From: CAXXOK01 sp963663285
GTDB lineage: Bacteria; Bacillota; Clostridia; Christensenellales; Aristaeellaceae
Direction of reading: 5' to 3'
NCBI GenBank assembly: GCA_963663285.2
Contig: CAXXNI010000002.1
Location: forward strand, 868,001 to 932,000
DNA length: 64,000 nucleotides
Positions 17,443 through 25,490 of the stretch are shown one piece after another. The notes under the pieces are model-generated. The model ran no database searches. It was given only the letters and a program-made list of their open reading frames with translations, and was not told the origin of the DNA. The position numbers were made by a program, and so were the translations under genes. Position 1 is the first letter of the stretch, and the number at the start of each line of letters is the position of its first letter.

Positions 17443-18480
17443 ATGCGTAAAAGCTTGATTTGCGTGCTTCTTGTGGTTCTTGTTCTCCTGCTTCCCCTTG
17501 CTTCGTTGGCCGAAGAAGTGGTGAACGTCTACAACTGGGAAGATTACATCAGCCAGGATGCGCTGGACGCGTTTACCGAGGAAACCGGTATTACCGTAAA
17601 CATGATGAACTTCACAACCAATGAGGATATGATTGTGAAAGTTCGCAATTCCCCTTCCTCCTTTGACGTGATTTTCCCCTCGGACTACATGATTGAGCGG
17701 ATGACCACCGAAGATCTGCTGGCTACGATCGATTTTGCCAACGTACCCAATTTTCAATACATTGAAAGCAGCCTGAAGAATCCAACGTATGACCCGAGTG
17801 GCGCATACAGCGTACCGTATATGTGGGGTACTGTCGGTATTTTGTATAACACAACCATGGTGACCGAACCGGTAACCAGCTGGTCCGTTATATTTGACCC
17901 CGCCTATCAAAATGATGTATTTATGCTGGATTCCATTCGCGATTGTCTGGGTGTCACCTTAAAATATCTTGGTTATTCCATGAACACACGCGATCCTTTG
18001 GAATTGAACGCCGCCAAAGAACTGTTGATACAGCAGAAAAAAGACGGTATTGTGAAAGCGTATCAGGTTGATGAAACCAAAGATAAAATGGTCGCGGGCG
18101 AAGGTGCGCTTGCGTTGGTTTGGAGCGGCGACGCACAGTATGCAATCGACCTGAACCCCGATTTGGCTTATGTAGTGCCCGATGAAGGCAGCAATATTTG
18201 GGTAGATGGTATGGTGATCCCCAAAGCGGCGAAGAATAAGGAAAACGCCGAGAAATTTATTGATTTCATGTGCCGCCCTGACATTGCTGTTATGAACTGT
18301 GAAGAGATCTGGTATTCTACGCCCAATACCGAAGCTATCACATTGATGGGTGAAGAATACAGCAGCAACCTGACGATGAATCCGACGCAGGATATCATAG
18401 ACCGCTGCGAATTCTTCAGCGATATTCAGGATTTTATTGAAATCTACAATGCAATGTGGTTGGAGATTAAGAGCGTTTAA
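17443..18480 (+). CDS. potD: Spermidine/putrescine substrate-binding protein PotD
   Basis: 345 residues. An N-terminal signal peptide (about 1-22, ending LPLASLA) precedes VNVYNWEDYIS, the characteristic first strand of PotD. Further hallmarks are SSFDVIFPSDYMIERM, VPYMWGTVGILYN and the ligand-pocket region LVWSGDAQYA. In Gram-positive bacteria the binding protein is usually lipid-anchored, but here no Cys follows the hydrophobic core, so cleavage by signal peptidase I is predicted. The ATG at 17443 has GGAGGG upstream; the earlier in-frame ATG at 17404 does not. Last gene of the operon, before a strong hairpin. Confidence 0.93.
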   Translation: MRKSLICVLLVVLVLLLPLASLAEEVVNVYNWEDYISQDALDAFTEETGITVNMMNFTTNEDMIVKVRNSPSSFDVIFPSDYMIERMTTEDLLATIDFANVPNFQYIESSLKNPTYDPSGAYSVPYMWGTVGILYNTTMVTEPVTSWSVIFDPAYQNDVFMLDSIRDCLGVTLKYLGYSMNTRDPLELNAAKELLIQQKKDGIVKAYQVDETKDKMVAGEGALALVWSGDAQYAIDLNPDLAYVVPDEGSNIWVDGMVIPKAAKNKENAEKFIDFMCRPDIAVMNCEEIWYSTPNTEAITLMGEEYSSNLTMNPTQDIIDRCEFFSDIQDFIEIYNAMWLEIKSV

Positions 18481-18493
18481 TTGCAACAAAATA

Positions 18494-18536
18494 CAAGCAC
18501 CCCGCAGATCATGCAAATCTGCGGGGTGCTTGCTAT
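18494..18536. terminator. Bidirectional terminator between potD and the copper-chaperone-like gene
   Basis: Perfect 16-bp stem (CAAGCACCCCGCAGAT / ATCTGCGGGGTGCTTG), 7-base loop, between two convergent genes. T tracts on both sides are short, so strength is uncertain in each direction. Confidence 0.75.
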
Positions 18537-18543
18537 ATTCGGG

Positions 18544-18753
18544 TTATTGAATGCCCGTTACTTGATATCCGGCGTTCTCAACCGCCTTTTGCAGCTTCTG
18601 ATTATCAACATCCTTATTCAAGGTAACGGATGCGTTCTTATCCGCCAAGCTGACAACCGCTTCAGTAACGCCATCTACAGCTGTTAAAGCCTGTTCAACG
18701 TGCATTTTGCAATGGTTGCAACTCATTCCTTCGATTAGAATCGTCCTTTGCAT
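18544..18753 (-). CDS. CopZ-like heavy-metal-binding protein
   Basis: 69-residue HMA-domain protein. The metal site is GMSCNHCK near the N terminus, and the rest follows the beta-alpha-beta-beta-alpha-beta ferredoxin-like pattern to the end (VENAGYQVTGIQ). Proteins of this type carry Cu(I) to efflux ATPases or repressors; no CopA or CsoR gene is nearby, so the metal is inferred. The start is the ATG at 18753, 8 bases after GGAGG. Two abutting short palindromes lie 46-69 bases upstream of the start and may be an operator. Confidence 0.88.
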   Translation of the reverse strand: MQRTILIEGMSCNHCKMHVEQALTAVDGVTEAVVSLADKNASVTLNKDVDNQKLQKAVENAGYQVTGIQ

Positions 18754-18798
18754 TTTTATCGCCTCCAAACGATTTTACCTGTTAAACTTACGTTTTGA

Positions 18799-18822
18799 AT
18801 ACCGGTATATACTACCAAGTAT
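18799..18822. promoter_or_regulatory. Two adjacent palindromes upstream of the copper-chaperone-like gene
   Basis: ATACCGGTAT (18799-18808) is directly followed by ATACT-ACCA-AGTAT (18809-18822). They lie in the divergent region between the metal-binding protein and the chromate-transporter pair, where a metal-responsive repressor could act on one or both. Assignment to a regulator family is not possible from sequence alone. Confidence 0.4.
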
Positions 18823-18965
18823 CCATGATTAGATTTACCCTATTATGTCTTATGTGAAACGGCGGCAGGATTCAGTGTGTTAAAAAACGAATTTCTATTC
18901 TTGTTTATTCTGTAATGGGAAATACCTGTTTTGCTGCACAGTTTGCAGCTGGAAAGAGAGGCCTC

Positions 18966-19505
18966 GTGCGGGAACTGTTTGAACTGTTTACTACTTTTGC
19001 ATTGATTGGCAGTATGACTTTTGGTGGTGGTTACGCTATGCTGCCGATTTTATCACGGGAGATTGTCGAAAAGAGACATTGGGCCAACGAAGAAGAGTTG
19101 CTCGATTATTTTGCTATTGGGCAATGCACGCCCGGCATTATCGCTATAAACACCGCAACCTTTATCGGCGTTCGCAGGCGCGGGGTGAAGGGAGCTATCG
19201 CCGCTACACTCGGGATGATCGCGCCTTCCTTGATAATTATTGTATTGATTGCCATGTTCCTGAGCAATTTTATGGAACTTGCATGGATCCAACATGCATT
19301 CTCCGGTGTACGGATAGCTGTATGCGCTTTGATTGCATCTACCGTTGTAAAGCTATTCAAGCGCAATTCCAATACATGGCTGAAAGTTCTGTTTACCCTG
19401 CTCGCTTTCATAAGCGTTGCTATTGTAGGTCTCTCCCCTATTCTCCCCACTGTTTTCTTTGCTGTTTTGGGAGTCTTTATGTTTAAGGGGAGGCTGACAG
19501 CATGA
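18966..19505 (+). CDS. Chromate-transporter (CHR) family protein, first half
   Basis: 179-residue membrane protein of the CHR family: ALIGSMTFGGGYAMLPIL near the start, then FAIGQCTPGIIAINTATFIG, both signatures of one CHR repeat. Single-repeat CHR proteins act as pairs, and the second half follows at once with a 4-base ATGA overlap. The family exports chromate in some bacteria; in anaerobes without chromate exposure the natural substrate is unclear. The GTG at 18966 has GGAAAGAG upstream. An in-frame ATG at 18915 would add 17 residues but has no ribosome site. Confidence 0.85.
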   Translation: MRELFELFTTFALIGSMTFGGGYAMLPILSREIVEKRHWANEEELLDYFAIGQCTPGIIAINTATFIGVRRRGVKGAIAATLGMIAPSLIIIVLIAMFLSNFMELAWIQHAFSGVRIAVCALIASTVVKLFKRNSNTWLKVLFTLLAFISVAIVGLSPILPTVFFAVLGVFMFKGRLTA

Positions 19506-20059
19506 CGTATCTTTTACTTGCATTCGAGTTTTTTAAAACGGGCTTATTCGCCATCGGTGGTGGACTCGTTACACTGCCTTATTTGATGGAAATGTCCCAG
19601 ACCCATCCAGAGTGGTTCTCCATGGATGAGTTGATGAACATGGTCGCAATATCGCAATCGACACCCGGCCCAATTGGCATCAATATGGCTAGTTATGTGG
19701 GTTATCATGTCGGCGGTTTGGGCGGCGCTATCATCGCGACCCTGTCGCTGGTTTTACCCAGTTTTATCATTATTATGCTGATTGTGCGCATCTTGGATCG
19801 CTACCAGAAAAACCGCCTGATCAATGCCGGGTTGGAAGGGCTCCGCCCTGCTGTAACCGGTTTAATAGCCGCCGCCGGGTTTACCGTATTGCAGACATCG
19901 CTGGTTAAGAGCATTGGCGGCGTTATTTCTTTTCAATGGAATGCGCTGATTCTGTTCGTCGTCCTATTCGCACTCACCCAGTTGAAGGTATTAAACAAAG
20001 TACACCCCATCCTATACATTGCTGTAGGCGCTGTTGCAGGTATTGTATTTCAACTTTAA
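19502..20059 (+). CDS. Chromate-transporter (CHR) family protein, second half
   Basis: 185 residues with the same repeat as its neighbour: FFKTGLFAIGGGLVTLPYL, then VAISQSTPGPIGINMASYVG, and five or six hydrophobic segments. It presumably forms a heterodimer with the preceding protein. Its start codon overlaps the upstream stop (ATGA), so both halves should be made in equal amounts. A perfect bidirectional hairpin ends the unit. Confidence 0.88.
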   Translation: MTYLLLAFEFFKTGLFAIGGGLVTLPYLMEMSQTHPEWFSMDELMNMVAISQSTPGPIGINMASYVGYHVGGLGGAIIATLSLVLPSFIIIMLIVRILDRYQKNRLINAGLEGLRPAVTGLIAAAGFTVLQTSLVKSIGGVISFQWNALILFVVLFALTQLKVLNKVHPILYIAVGAVAGIVFQL

Positions 20060-20060
20060 A

Positions 20061-20099
20061 ACACACAAAAGCATTCCCAAAGGGAATGCTTTTGTGTGT
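20061..20099. terminator. Bidirectional terminator (CHR pair / HD-GYP gene)
   Basis: Perfect 18-bp stem (ACACACAAAAGCATTCCC / GGGAATGCTTTTGTGTGT) with an AAA loop, between convergent genes. Confidence 0.85.
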
Positions 20100-20111
20100 A
20101 GGTGTTGCAAG

Positions 20112-21113
20112 CTAGATGCTTCCAGTATTGGCTAAATCCAAGAAAATTTTCACCCATTCCGGATCAAACTGCTTGCCGATATGAGTAATAATTTCGTTAA
20201 TTGCCGCTTGATAAGACATCGCATCACGATATGGGCGTGTGGATAGCATGGCATCATACGCATCGGCGATCGCAATAATTCTGGACAGCATCGGTATTTC
20301 TTCACCCTTTAAGCCGTCTGGGTAACCGCTGCCATCGAAATGTTCGTGATGATGACGCACAACCGAGGACAGATTACTGCCTGTATCCAGTGGTTTTAGG
20401 ATTTCTTCGGCAATTAAACTGTGCTGCCGGATAACCTCTTTCTCCTCCTCAGTCAGCTTGCCTTCCTTATGCAGTATTTCATCCGGGATACCGATTTTCC
20501 CGATATCATGTAAAATAGCAGCTGTCCGCAGCGTTTCAAAATCAACGCCGACGCCGAACCTGCGCTCATACATTTTCAGAGCATAATCACATACGTGTGA
20601 AGAATGGTCACTGGTGTAGGAATCACGCTTTTCCAATACACGCATGATCGTTTCCAGCGATGCCAACAACAGCTCGTGGTAACGCTTTCGCATATTCTCA
20701 TCGGATTCTTGCAGCATACGGTATGCGGTAGCCCTTGCCAGTTCCAATCCGCGCTTTTGGGTAACGTCTTCCGAAAAAAGAGAGACGCCCATTGTTTGAC
20801 CGGCGTCATCCTCAATACGGGAATAACTATCCATAAAAAACTGTTTATGCGCCTTGTCTTCCACGAGACGGTTGAAGTGCTTACCCTTGTTTTGCAACAG
20901 TAAATCCATGGCACGCTGTACGCCGGAACGCGAATCCGGTTTGCAGCAGTTAACCAATTTTTTACCGATGATCTCATGTTGATCAACATGGCGCATTTCA
21001 CCAATCGCCTGATTGGCATAAACAATTTTTCCATCTTCATCTGAAATGATGACTCCCATAGGCATCTGCTGCAACAAGGCATCCGTAATGAGCTTCAGTT
21101 TGGTATTTTCCAC
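20112..21113 (-). CDS. PAS domain plus HD-GYP phosphodiesterase
   Basis: 333 residues, no membrane segment. An N-terminal PAS domain (about 10-125; MGVIISDEDGKIVYANQAIGE) probably senses a ligand or redox signal. The C-terminal HD-GYP domain (about 160-330) has the HD pair HDIGKIGIPDEIL, the HHEHFDGSGYPDGL motif carrying GYP, and IIAIADAYDAM. Such domains hydrolyse cyclic di-GMP or related dinucleotides. The start is the GTG at 21113, 6 bases after GGGAGG; upstream in-frame codons lack a ribosome site. It has its own promoter and is not coupled to its neighbours. Confidence 0.9.
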   Translation of the reverse strand: MENTKLKLITDALLQQMPMGVIISDEDGKIVYANQAIGEMRHVDQHEIIGKKLVNCCKPDSRSGVQRAMDLLLQNKGKHFNRLVEDKAHKQFFMDSYSRIEDDAGQTMGVSLFSEDVTQKRGLELARATAYRMLQESDENMRKRYHELLLASLETIMRVLEKRDSYTSDHSSHVCDYALKMYERRFGVGVDFETLRTAAILHDIGKIGIPDEILHKEGKLTEEEKEVIRQHSLIAEEILKPLDTGSNLSSVVRHHHEHFDGSGYPDGLKGEEIPMLSRIIAIADAYDAMLSTRPYRDAMSYQAAINEIITHIGKQFDPEWVKIFLDLANTGSI

Positions 21114-21213
21114 AATATACCTCCCATGGCTGATTAGCGCATGCAGATAGATGTAACACAAAACACAACCAGTCGCTTTGTTAACGAGAATTTACAGAAT
21201 ATTACTTTTTATT

Positions 21214-21242
21214 ATGCTACACCAAACAAGCTGGAATGTCAA
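21214..21242 (-). promoter_or_regulatory. Promoter of the PAS/HD-GYP gene (TTGACA, 17 bp, TAGCAT)
   Basis: On the minus strand, TTGACA (21237-21242) and TAGCAT (21214-21219) are 17 bases apart, about 100 bases before the GTG start. Confidence 0.6.
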
Positions 21243-21273
21243 TATTGATAGTGTTTTCATGGCCTTTTAAGCT

Positions 21274-22512
21274 TTACAGGCAGCCTTTTTGCTCCATATA
21301 TTCAAGCGTTCGCAATAGAGCCAACTTTCCATGGCTATAACTTAAACCGCCCTGTAAATAAGCGGTATAAGGCTGCCGCATAGGCGCATCTGCGCTTAGC
21401 TCTATACTGGCTCCGGACACGAATGTTCCTGCTGCCATAATCACCTGTTCCTGATAGCCGGGCATATCCCATGGTTCGGGAAGCGCCATGCTGTCCACCG
21501 GAGAGGACATTTGGATTCCCTGGCAAAAAGCGATAAGGCGCTCCGGAAAACCCAGCTCCAATGCCTGGATAATATCGGTTCGTGGTTCATCCACAGATGG
21601 TGTGGTTTTCATTGCCATTGCTTCAAAGATTGCCGCTGCCAGCGTAGCGGTTTTCACCGCCTGCGCAACCGTATGAGGTGCCATAAAAAGCCCTTGATAA
21701 AAAGGTTGATAACTGGCTGCATAGCTGCCAATTTCTGTTCCAACAGAAGGCGCTGTAAGCCGGTAGCTGATCCTGGTTACCAAATCCTCCCGGCCGACAA
21801 TATAGCCGCCTGTCGGCGCCAGTCCGCCGCCCGGATTTTTAATCAAGCTCCCTACGCAAACATCCGCGCCAAAATGGCTTGGCTCCTCTAAGCAAACAAA
21901 TTCACCATAGCAATTATCTACCATCAGGCAGGTATTGGGAAACTCATTATGCAGCATATTCGCAAGGGGCTCTATTTCCTGCGGCATCAATGAACGGCGT
22001 GAAGAATATCCCCTGCTGCGCTGTATGGTAACAACCCGTGTATTCGGCTTCATAGCAGCGCGAATCGCAGGTAAATCCAACATTCCTTGACCATTTAGTT
22101 CGACTTGCGCGTAGGTTATCCCCATTTCTGCCAAAGAGCCAACGGATGGTTTGCCGATGCCGATAATCCCGTTCATTGTGTCATAGGGCGCGCCGGACGC
22201 GCTGAGCAGCTCATCGCCCGGTAAGAGCAACCCAAACAGGCAAAGAGAAAGCGCGTGCGTTCCGCTGGCAATCTGCGGGCGGACGATGGCCATCTCCGTG
22301 CCAAACAAATCTGCATAGATTTTTTCCAGCGTATCCCGTCCAATATCATCATACCCATAACCCGTTGTCGGGGCAAAATGGCGCGCCGCTACCTGATGCT
22401 TCTGAAAGCTATCCAGTACTTTGGCTGTGTTTTGCAGGGCAATATCTTCAATTCTTTTAAAAGCGTCAGCACAACGTTTCTGCGCTTCTTCCACCTTTTG
22501 CGTCATCATCAT
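21274..22512 (-). CDS. YnbB-like PLP-dependent lyase (methionine gamma-lyase/aluminium-resistance family)
   Basis: 412 residues of the cystathionine beta-lyase-like family often annotated as aluminium resistance (YnbB, COG4100). The PLP-binding Lys is in GSLIKNPGGGLAPTGGYI (about 225-242), and the cofactor Asp in LMVDNCYGEF. The physiological substrate is not firmly known. In Bacillus ynbB lies close to miaA and hfq; here it directly follows miaA with no hfq between. The ATG at 22512 follows GGAG and overlaps the miaA 3' end by 47 bases, an unusually long overlap. Confidence 0.85.
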   Translation of the reverse strand: MMMTQKVEEAQKRCADAFKRIEDIALQNTAKVLDSFQKHQVAARHFAPTTGYGYDDIGRDTLEKIYADLFGTEMAIVRPQIASGTHALSLCLFGLLLPGDELLSASGAPYDTMNGIIGIGKPSVGSLAEMGITYAQVELNGQGMLDLPAIRAAMKPNTRVVTIQRSRGYSSRRSLMPQEIEPLANMLHNEFPNTCLMVDNCYGEFVCLEEPSHFGADVCVGSLIKNPGGGLAPTGGYIVGREDLVTRISYRLTAPSVGTEIGSYAASYQPFYQGLFMAPHTVAQAVKTATLAAAIFEAMAMKTTPSVDEPRTDIIQALELGFPERLIAFCQGIQMSSPVDSMALPEPWDMPGYQEQVIMAAGTFVSGASIELSADAPMRQPYTAYLQGGLSYSHGKLALLRTLEYMEQKGCL

Positions 22513-23443
22513 TGTTACTCCAAAACTCCTTTGCGATCTGTATAGCTGCATTCGTGCTTTCCGGTAAATCCATATCCAGCCAGCGCACGCGGCTTTCAGC
22601 GTTAAACCACGTCCATTGCCGTTTTGCGTACCGTCTGGTGTTGCGTTTTAGTAAAGTAATTGCCGTATCCAGCGGTTGATTCCCTTGCAATACCGGCACC
22701 AATTCTTTATATCCTATGCCTTGCATTGCCTGCGCATCAGGAGGAACGCCCTGTTCCAGTAGTTGTTTTACTTCTTCCAATAGTCCGCTTTCCATCATCG
22801 CATCTATACGCTGCTCCACCTTTTGATAAAGCTTTTCACGCTGTAGCGTTGTTCCCAGAATGCAAAATGAAAAAGGCCTCTCCGGTACAGGTGCAGTGTT
22901 TTGTGCGGACAGCGGCTTACCGGTAAGGTAGTAAACCTCCATCGCGCGGGATACACGCACCAGATCGTTTGGATGCAACTTTGCGGCTGTTACCGGGTCC
23001 GCTTCTATGAGCTTACCATAGAGCACCTGTTTACCTTCGTCCGTAGAAGCAGAAGCTTTAATCTGCTCCCGCATTGCAGGATCACTTGGAATGCCACCTA
23101 GAGATAGCCCGTCTGTCAGCGCACGGAGGTAAAACCCTGTACCGCCTACTAATATCGGCAGCTTATGTCTTGCGTATACCGCATGCAGCGTTTCTTCCGC
23201 TAAGGCCGCATATTGGGCGACGGAAAACGGTTCAAACGGCGAAACAATATCCAGCAGATGATGCGGTATCCCGCATCTTTCTTCCAATGTAGGTTTCGCT
23301 GTGCCGATATCCATGCCACGGTATATCTGCATGCTGTCCATATTAGTAATTTCACCGTTAAGAGCATGGGCCAGTTTTATAGCCAGCGCTGATTTACCGC
23401 TGGCTGTCGGCCCTACCACACACAATACGGGCGTTTTCTGCAT
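22466..23443 (-). CDS. miaA: tRNA dimethylallyltransferase MiaA
   Basis: 325 residues. The P loop GPTASGKSALAI begins near residue 9, NMDSMQIYRGMDIGTAKP is the catalytic and substrate-binding stretch, and NTRRYAKRQWTWF is the conserved C-terminal tRNA contact. MiaA adds dimethylallyl to A37 of tRNAs reading codons with initial U, the substrate of MiaB, which is encoded in the same run of genes. The ATG at 23443 follows AGGAGAAGG and lies 10 bases after mutL. Confidence 0.95.
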   Translation of the reverse strand: MQKTPVLCVVGPTASGKSALAIKLAHALNGEITNMDSMQIYRGMDIGTAKPTLEERCGIPHHLLDIVSPFEPFSVAQYAALAEETLHAVYARHKLPILVGGTGFYLRALTDGLSLGGIPSDPAMREQIKASASTDEGKQVLYGKLIEADPVTAAKLHPNDLVRVSRAMEVYYLTGKPLSAQNTAPVPERPFSFCILGTTLQREKLYQKVEQRIDAMMESGLLEEVKQLLEQGVPPDAQAMQGIGYKELVPVLQGNQPLDTAITLLKRNTRRYAKRQWTWFNAESRVRWLDMDLPESTNAAIQIAKEFWSNNDDDAKGGRSAETLC

Positions 23444-23453
23444 GTGCCTTCTC

Positions 23454-25451
23454 CTATGGTATCCGCTTAAAGCGTTTTTCCAAATCACGGTGCGACCATT
23501 CCGTTACAATGGGCCGTCCGTGCGGGCATGTCGGCTGTGTGCCGGTTTCCAGCATTTGTGTCAGTATCGCTTCCACGTCGGCATCTGTTAGAACATCGCC
23601 GCCTTTAATGGCATGTTTGCACGCCATTTGTGCGACTTGCGAGCGTAAACGGTCGTGGGTTACGGCTCCGCGATTGGTTCTTGTTTCATCCAGAAAATCA
23701 ACAAGCCAATCCCGTACCGGTTCGTTCTGTCCCAGTATAACCGGAATAGCCCGTACCGCAACCGTCGTTTCGTCAAACGCTTCAACATCAAAACCAATGT
23801 CCGTAAGCTCGTCTTTGATTTCTGAAAGCCGCTGCACATCCTGTGCAGTCAATCGTACCATTTGCGGCGCGATCAGCCTTTGCGAGACCATTGTACCCTG
23901 ATAGCGCTCCATGTACCGATCATACAGCACCCGTTCATGCGCTGCGTGCTGGTCAACCATCAATAGCCGCTCGCCGATTTCGAACAATAAAAAGGTTTTA
24001 AAGATAGCTCCAATATAGCGCAGAGCATCTTGCGGCTCTGTCTGCGCCATTCGCTCCTGTACCGGTTCCTGCATGGACATTTCCGGCTGAAAAGCCTCGT
24101 TAGTAGCAGCTGTTACCAGTGTTGCAGGCATATTTACTGTCTGCTGTTCCTGTGGTACAGCATGCAATTCTTCAATCCGTACTGCTGAAGCATCGGAAGC
24201 AGATGCGTTTGTAAACTGCTCTTCTTTCCCTTGCGGTCTATTAAATTGATCGGTTTCCTGTTGTAACGCTTCAATCGTCTTCGTGAGCTCCGTTGGAGGC
24301 TCCCGCAGGGATGGGATTGCTGCACTCGGTGCATTTTCCGGCGTAGTTTGAGAGACAACGTTTTGCGAAGCTTCTTCTTTGAGTGGAATTACTTGAACCG
24401 GGGTCTCTGCACGCAATGGCTGCACACCCGGTTCTCCGTTTATTCTTTGCTGCACAGTCTCCAAGCGAAGCGCCTGTTTGGTTAAGCTTTCAATGGCTGT
24501 TAATACAGCGTCTGCGTTTTGAAAGCGTACTTCCAGCTTATTGGGATGCACATTTACATCCACTTGCCGGTAGGGCAATTGCAGCGCCAGTGCGCAAATC
24601 GGGTACCTTCCGATCATTACAAAGCCTTCACAACCGGTTTCCAGTGCCCGGCTGACTCGCTCATCCCGGAAAAAACGCCCGTTAACAAAGAAGCTTTGGT
24701 GGTTACGGTTTCCGCGGGAATATTCACCAACACCGATATAACCGTCCAGCACCAGTCCGGATTGCGTGCCCGAAACATGCCGCATTCCACGCAGCGCATC
24801 CTTGCCATACACGCAATAAATGGCAGATTCTAATGTGCCATCACCGGCACTGCGGTATATAGTTTTACCCTGATTCACAAAACGGAAAGCTACATCCGGC
24901 CGGCTGAGTATTAACCGCATAATATAATCCGATACATATGCCGCTTCAGCCGCAGGCTTTTTTAAAAACTTCAATCGAACCGGCGCGTTATAAAACAGTT
25001 CTTTTACCGTTACGCTGGTGCCAACTGGGCTGGCGGCTTCCGTGATGCCGGCAATTACGCCTGCTTCCACTTGCGCTCTGATGCCAAAGGAAGCGTCTTT
25101 TGTACGTGAAATGCAGCTCACCTTACTGACAGCCGCTATACTCGCCAGCGCTTCTCCGCGGAAACCTAATGTATGGACGCTAAATAAATCGTCAGCCGTA
25201 ATCAATTTACTTGTAGCATGGCGTTCAAATGCCATTTTCATTTGCGAAGCCGGTATTCCCCTGCCGTTATCACTTACACGGATAGCGGTAATTCCGCCGT
25301 CGGTCAGTTCCACCGTTACCGCTGTTGCACCCGCATCGATGCTGTTTTCAACCAGCTCTTTGACCGCAGCAGCCGGGCGCTCTACCACTTCACCGGCAGC
25401 AATCTGCCCGATCACTTCATCGGACAGTTTCAGGATCGGTTGGTATTCCAT
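23454..25451 (-). CDS. mutL: DNA mismatch repair protein MutL
   Basis: 665 residues. The N-terminal GHKL ATPase shows IAAGEVVERPAAAVKELVENS, DNGRGI and HATSK. A low-complexity Gln/Glu-rich linker spans about 340-460. The C-terminal dimerisation/endonuclease domain has DQHAAHERVLYD, ACKHAIKGG and CPHGRPIV. The canonical endonuclease motif is DQHA-x2-E-x4-E; here the last position is Asp, a conservative change. With MutS it starts mismatch repair; no MutH is expected in this group. ATG 25451 follows AAAGGAG, 39 bases after mutS. Confidence 0.95.
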   Translation of the reverse strand: MEYQPILKLSDEVIGQIAAGEVVERPAAAVKELVENSIDAGATAVTVELTDGGITAIRVSDNGRGIPASQMKMAFERHATSKLITADDLFSVHTLGFRGEALASIAAVSKVSCISRTKDASFGIRAQVEAGVIAGITEAASPVGTSVTVKELFYNAPVRLKFLKKPAAEAAYVSDYIMRLILSRPDVAFRFVNQGKTIYRSAGDGTLESAIYCVYGKDALRGMRHVSGTQSGLVLDGYIGVGEYSRGNRNHQSFFVNGRFFRDERVSRALETGCEGFVMIGRYPICALALQLPYRQVDVNVHPNKLEVRFQNADAVLTAIESLTKQALRLETVQQRINGEPGVQPLRAETPVQVIPLKEEASQNVVSQTTPENAPSAAIPSLREPPTELTKTIEALQQETDQFNRPQGKEEQFTNASASDASAVRIEELHAVPQEQQTVNMPATLVTAATNEAFQPEMSMQEPVQERMAQTEPQDALRYIGAIFKTFLLFEIGERLLMVDQHAAHERVLYDRYMERYQGTMVSQRLIAPQMVRLTAQDVQRLSEIKDELTDIGFDVEAFDETTVAVRAIPVILGQNEPVRDWLVDFLDETRTNRGAVTHDRLRSQVAQMACKHAIKGGDVLTDADVEAILTQMLETGTQPTCPHGRPIVTEWSHRDLEKRFKRIP

Positions 25452-25490
25452 GCTTCGCTCCTTTTTCGTAATATGCTTGATTATTAAACA

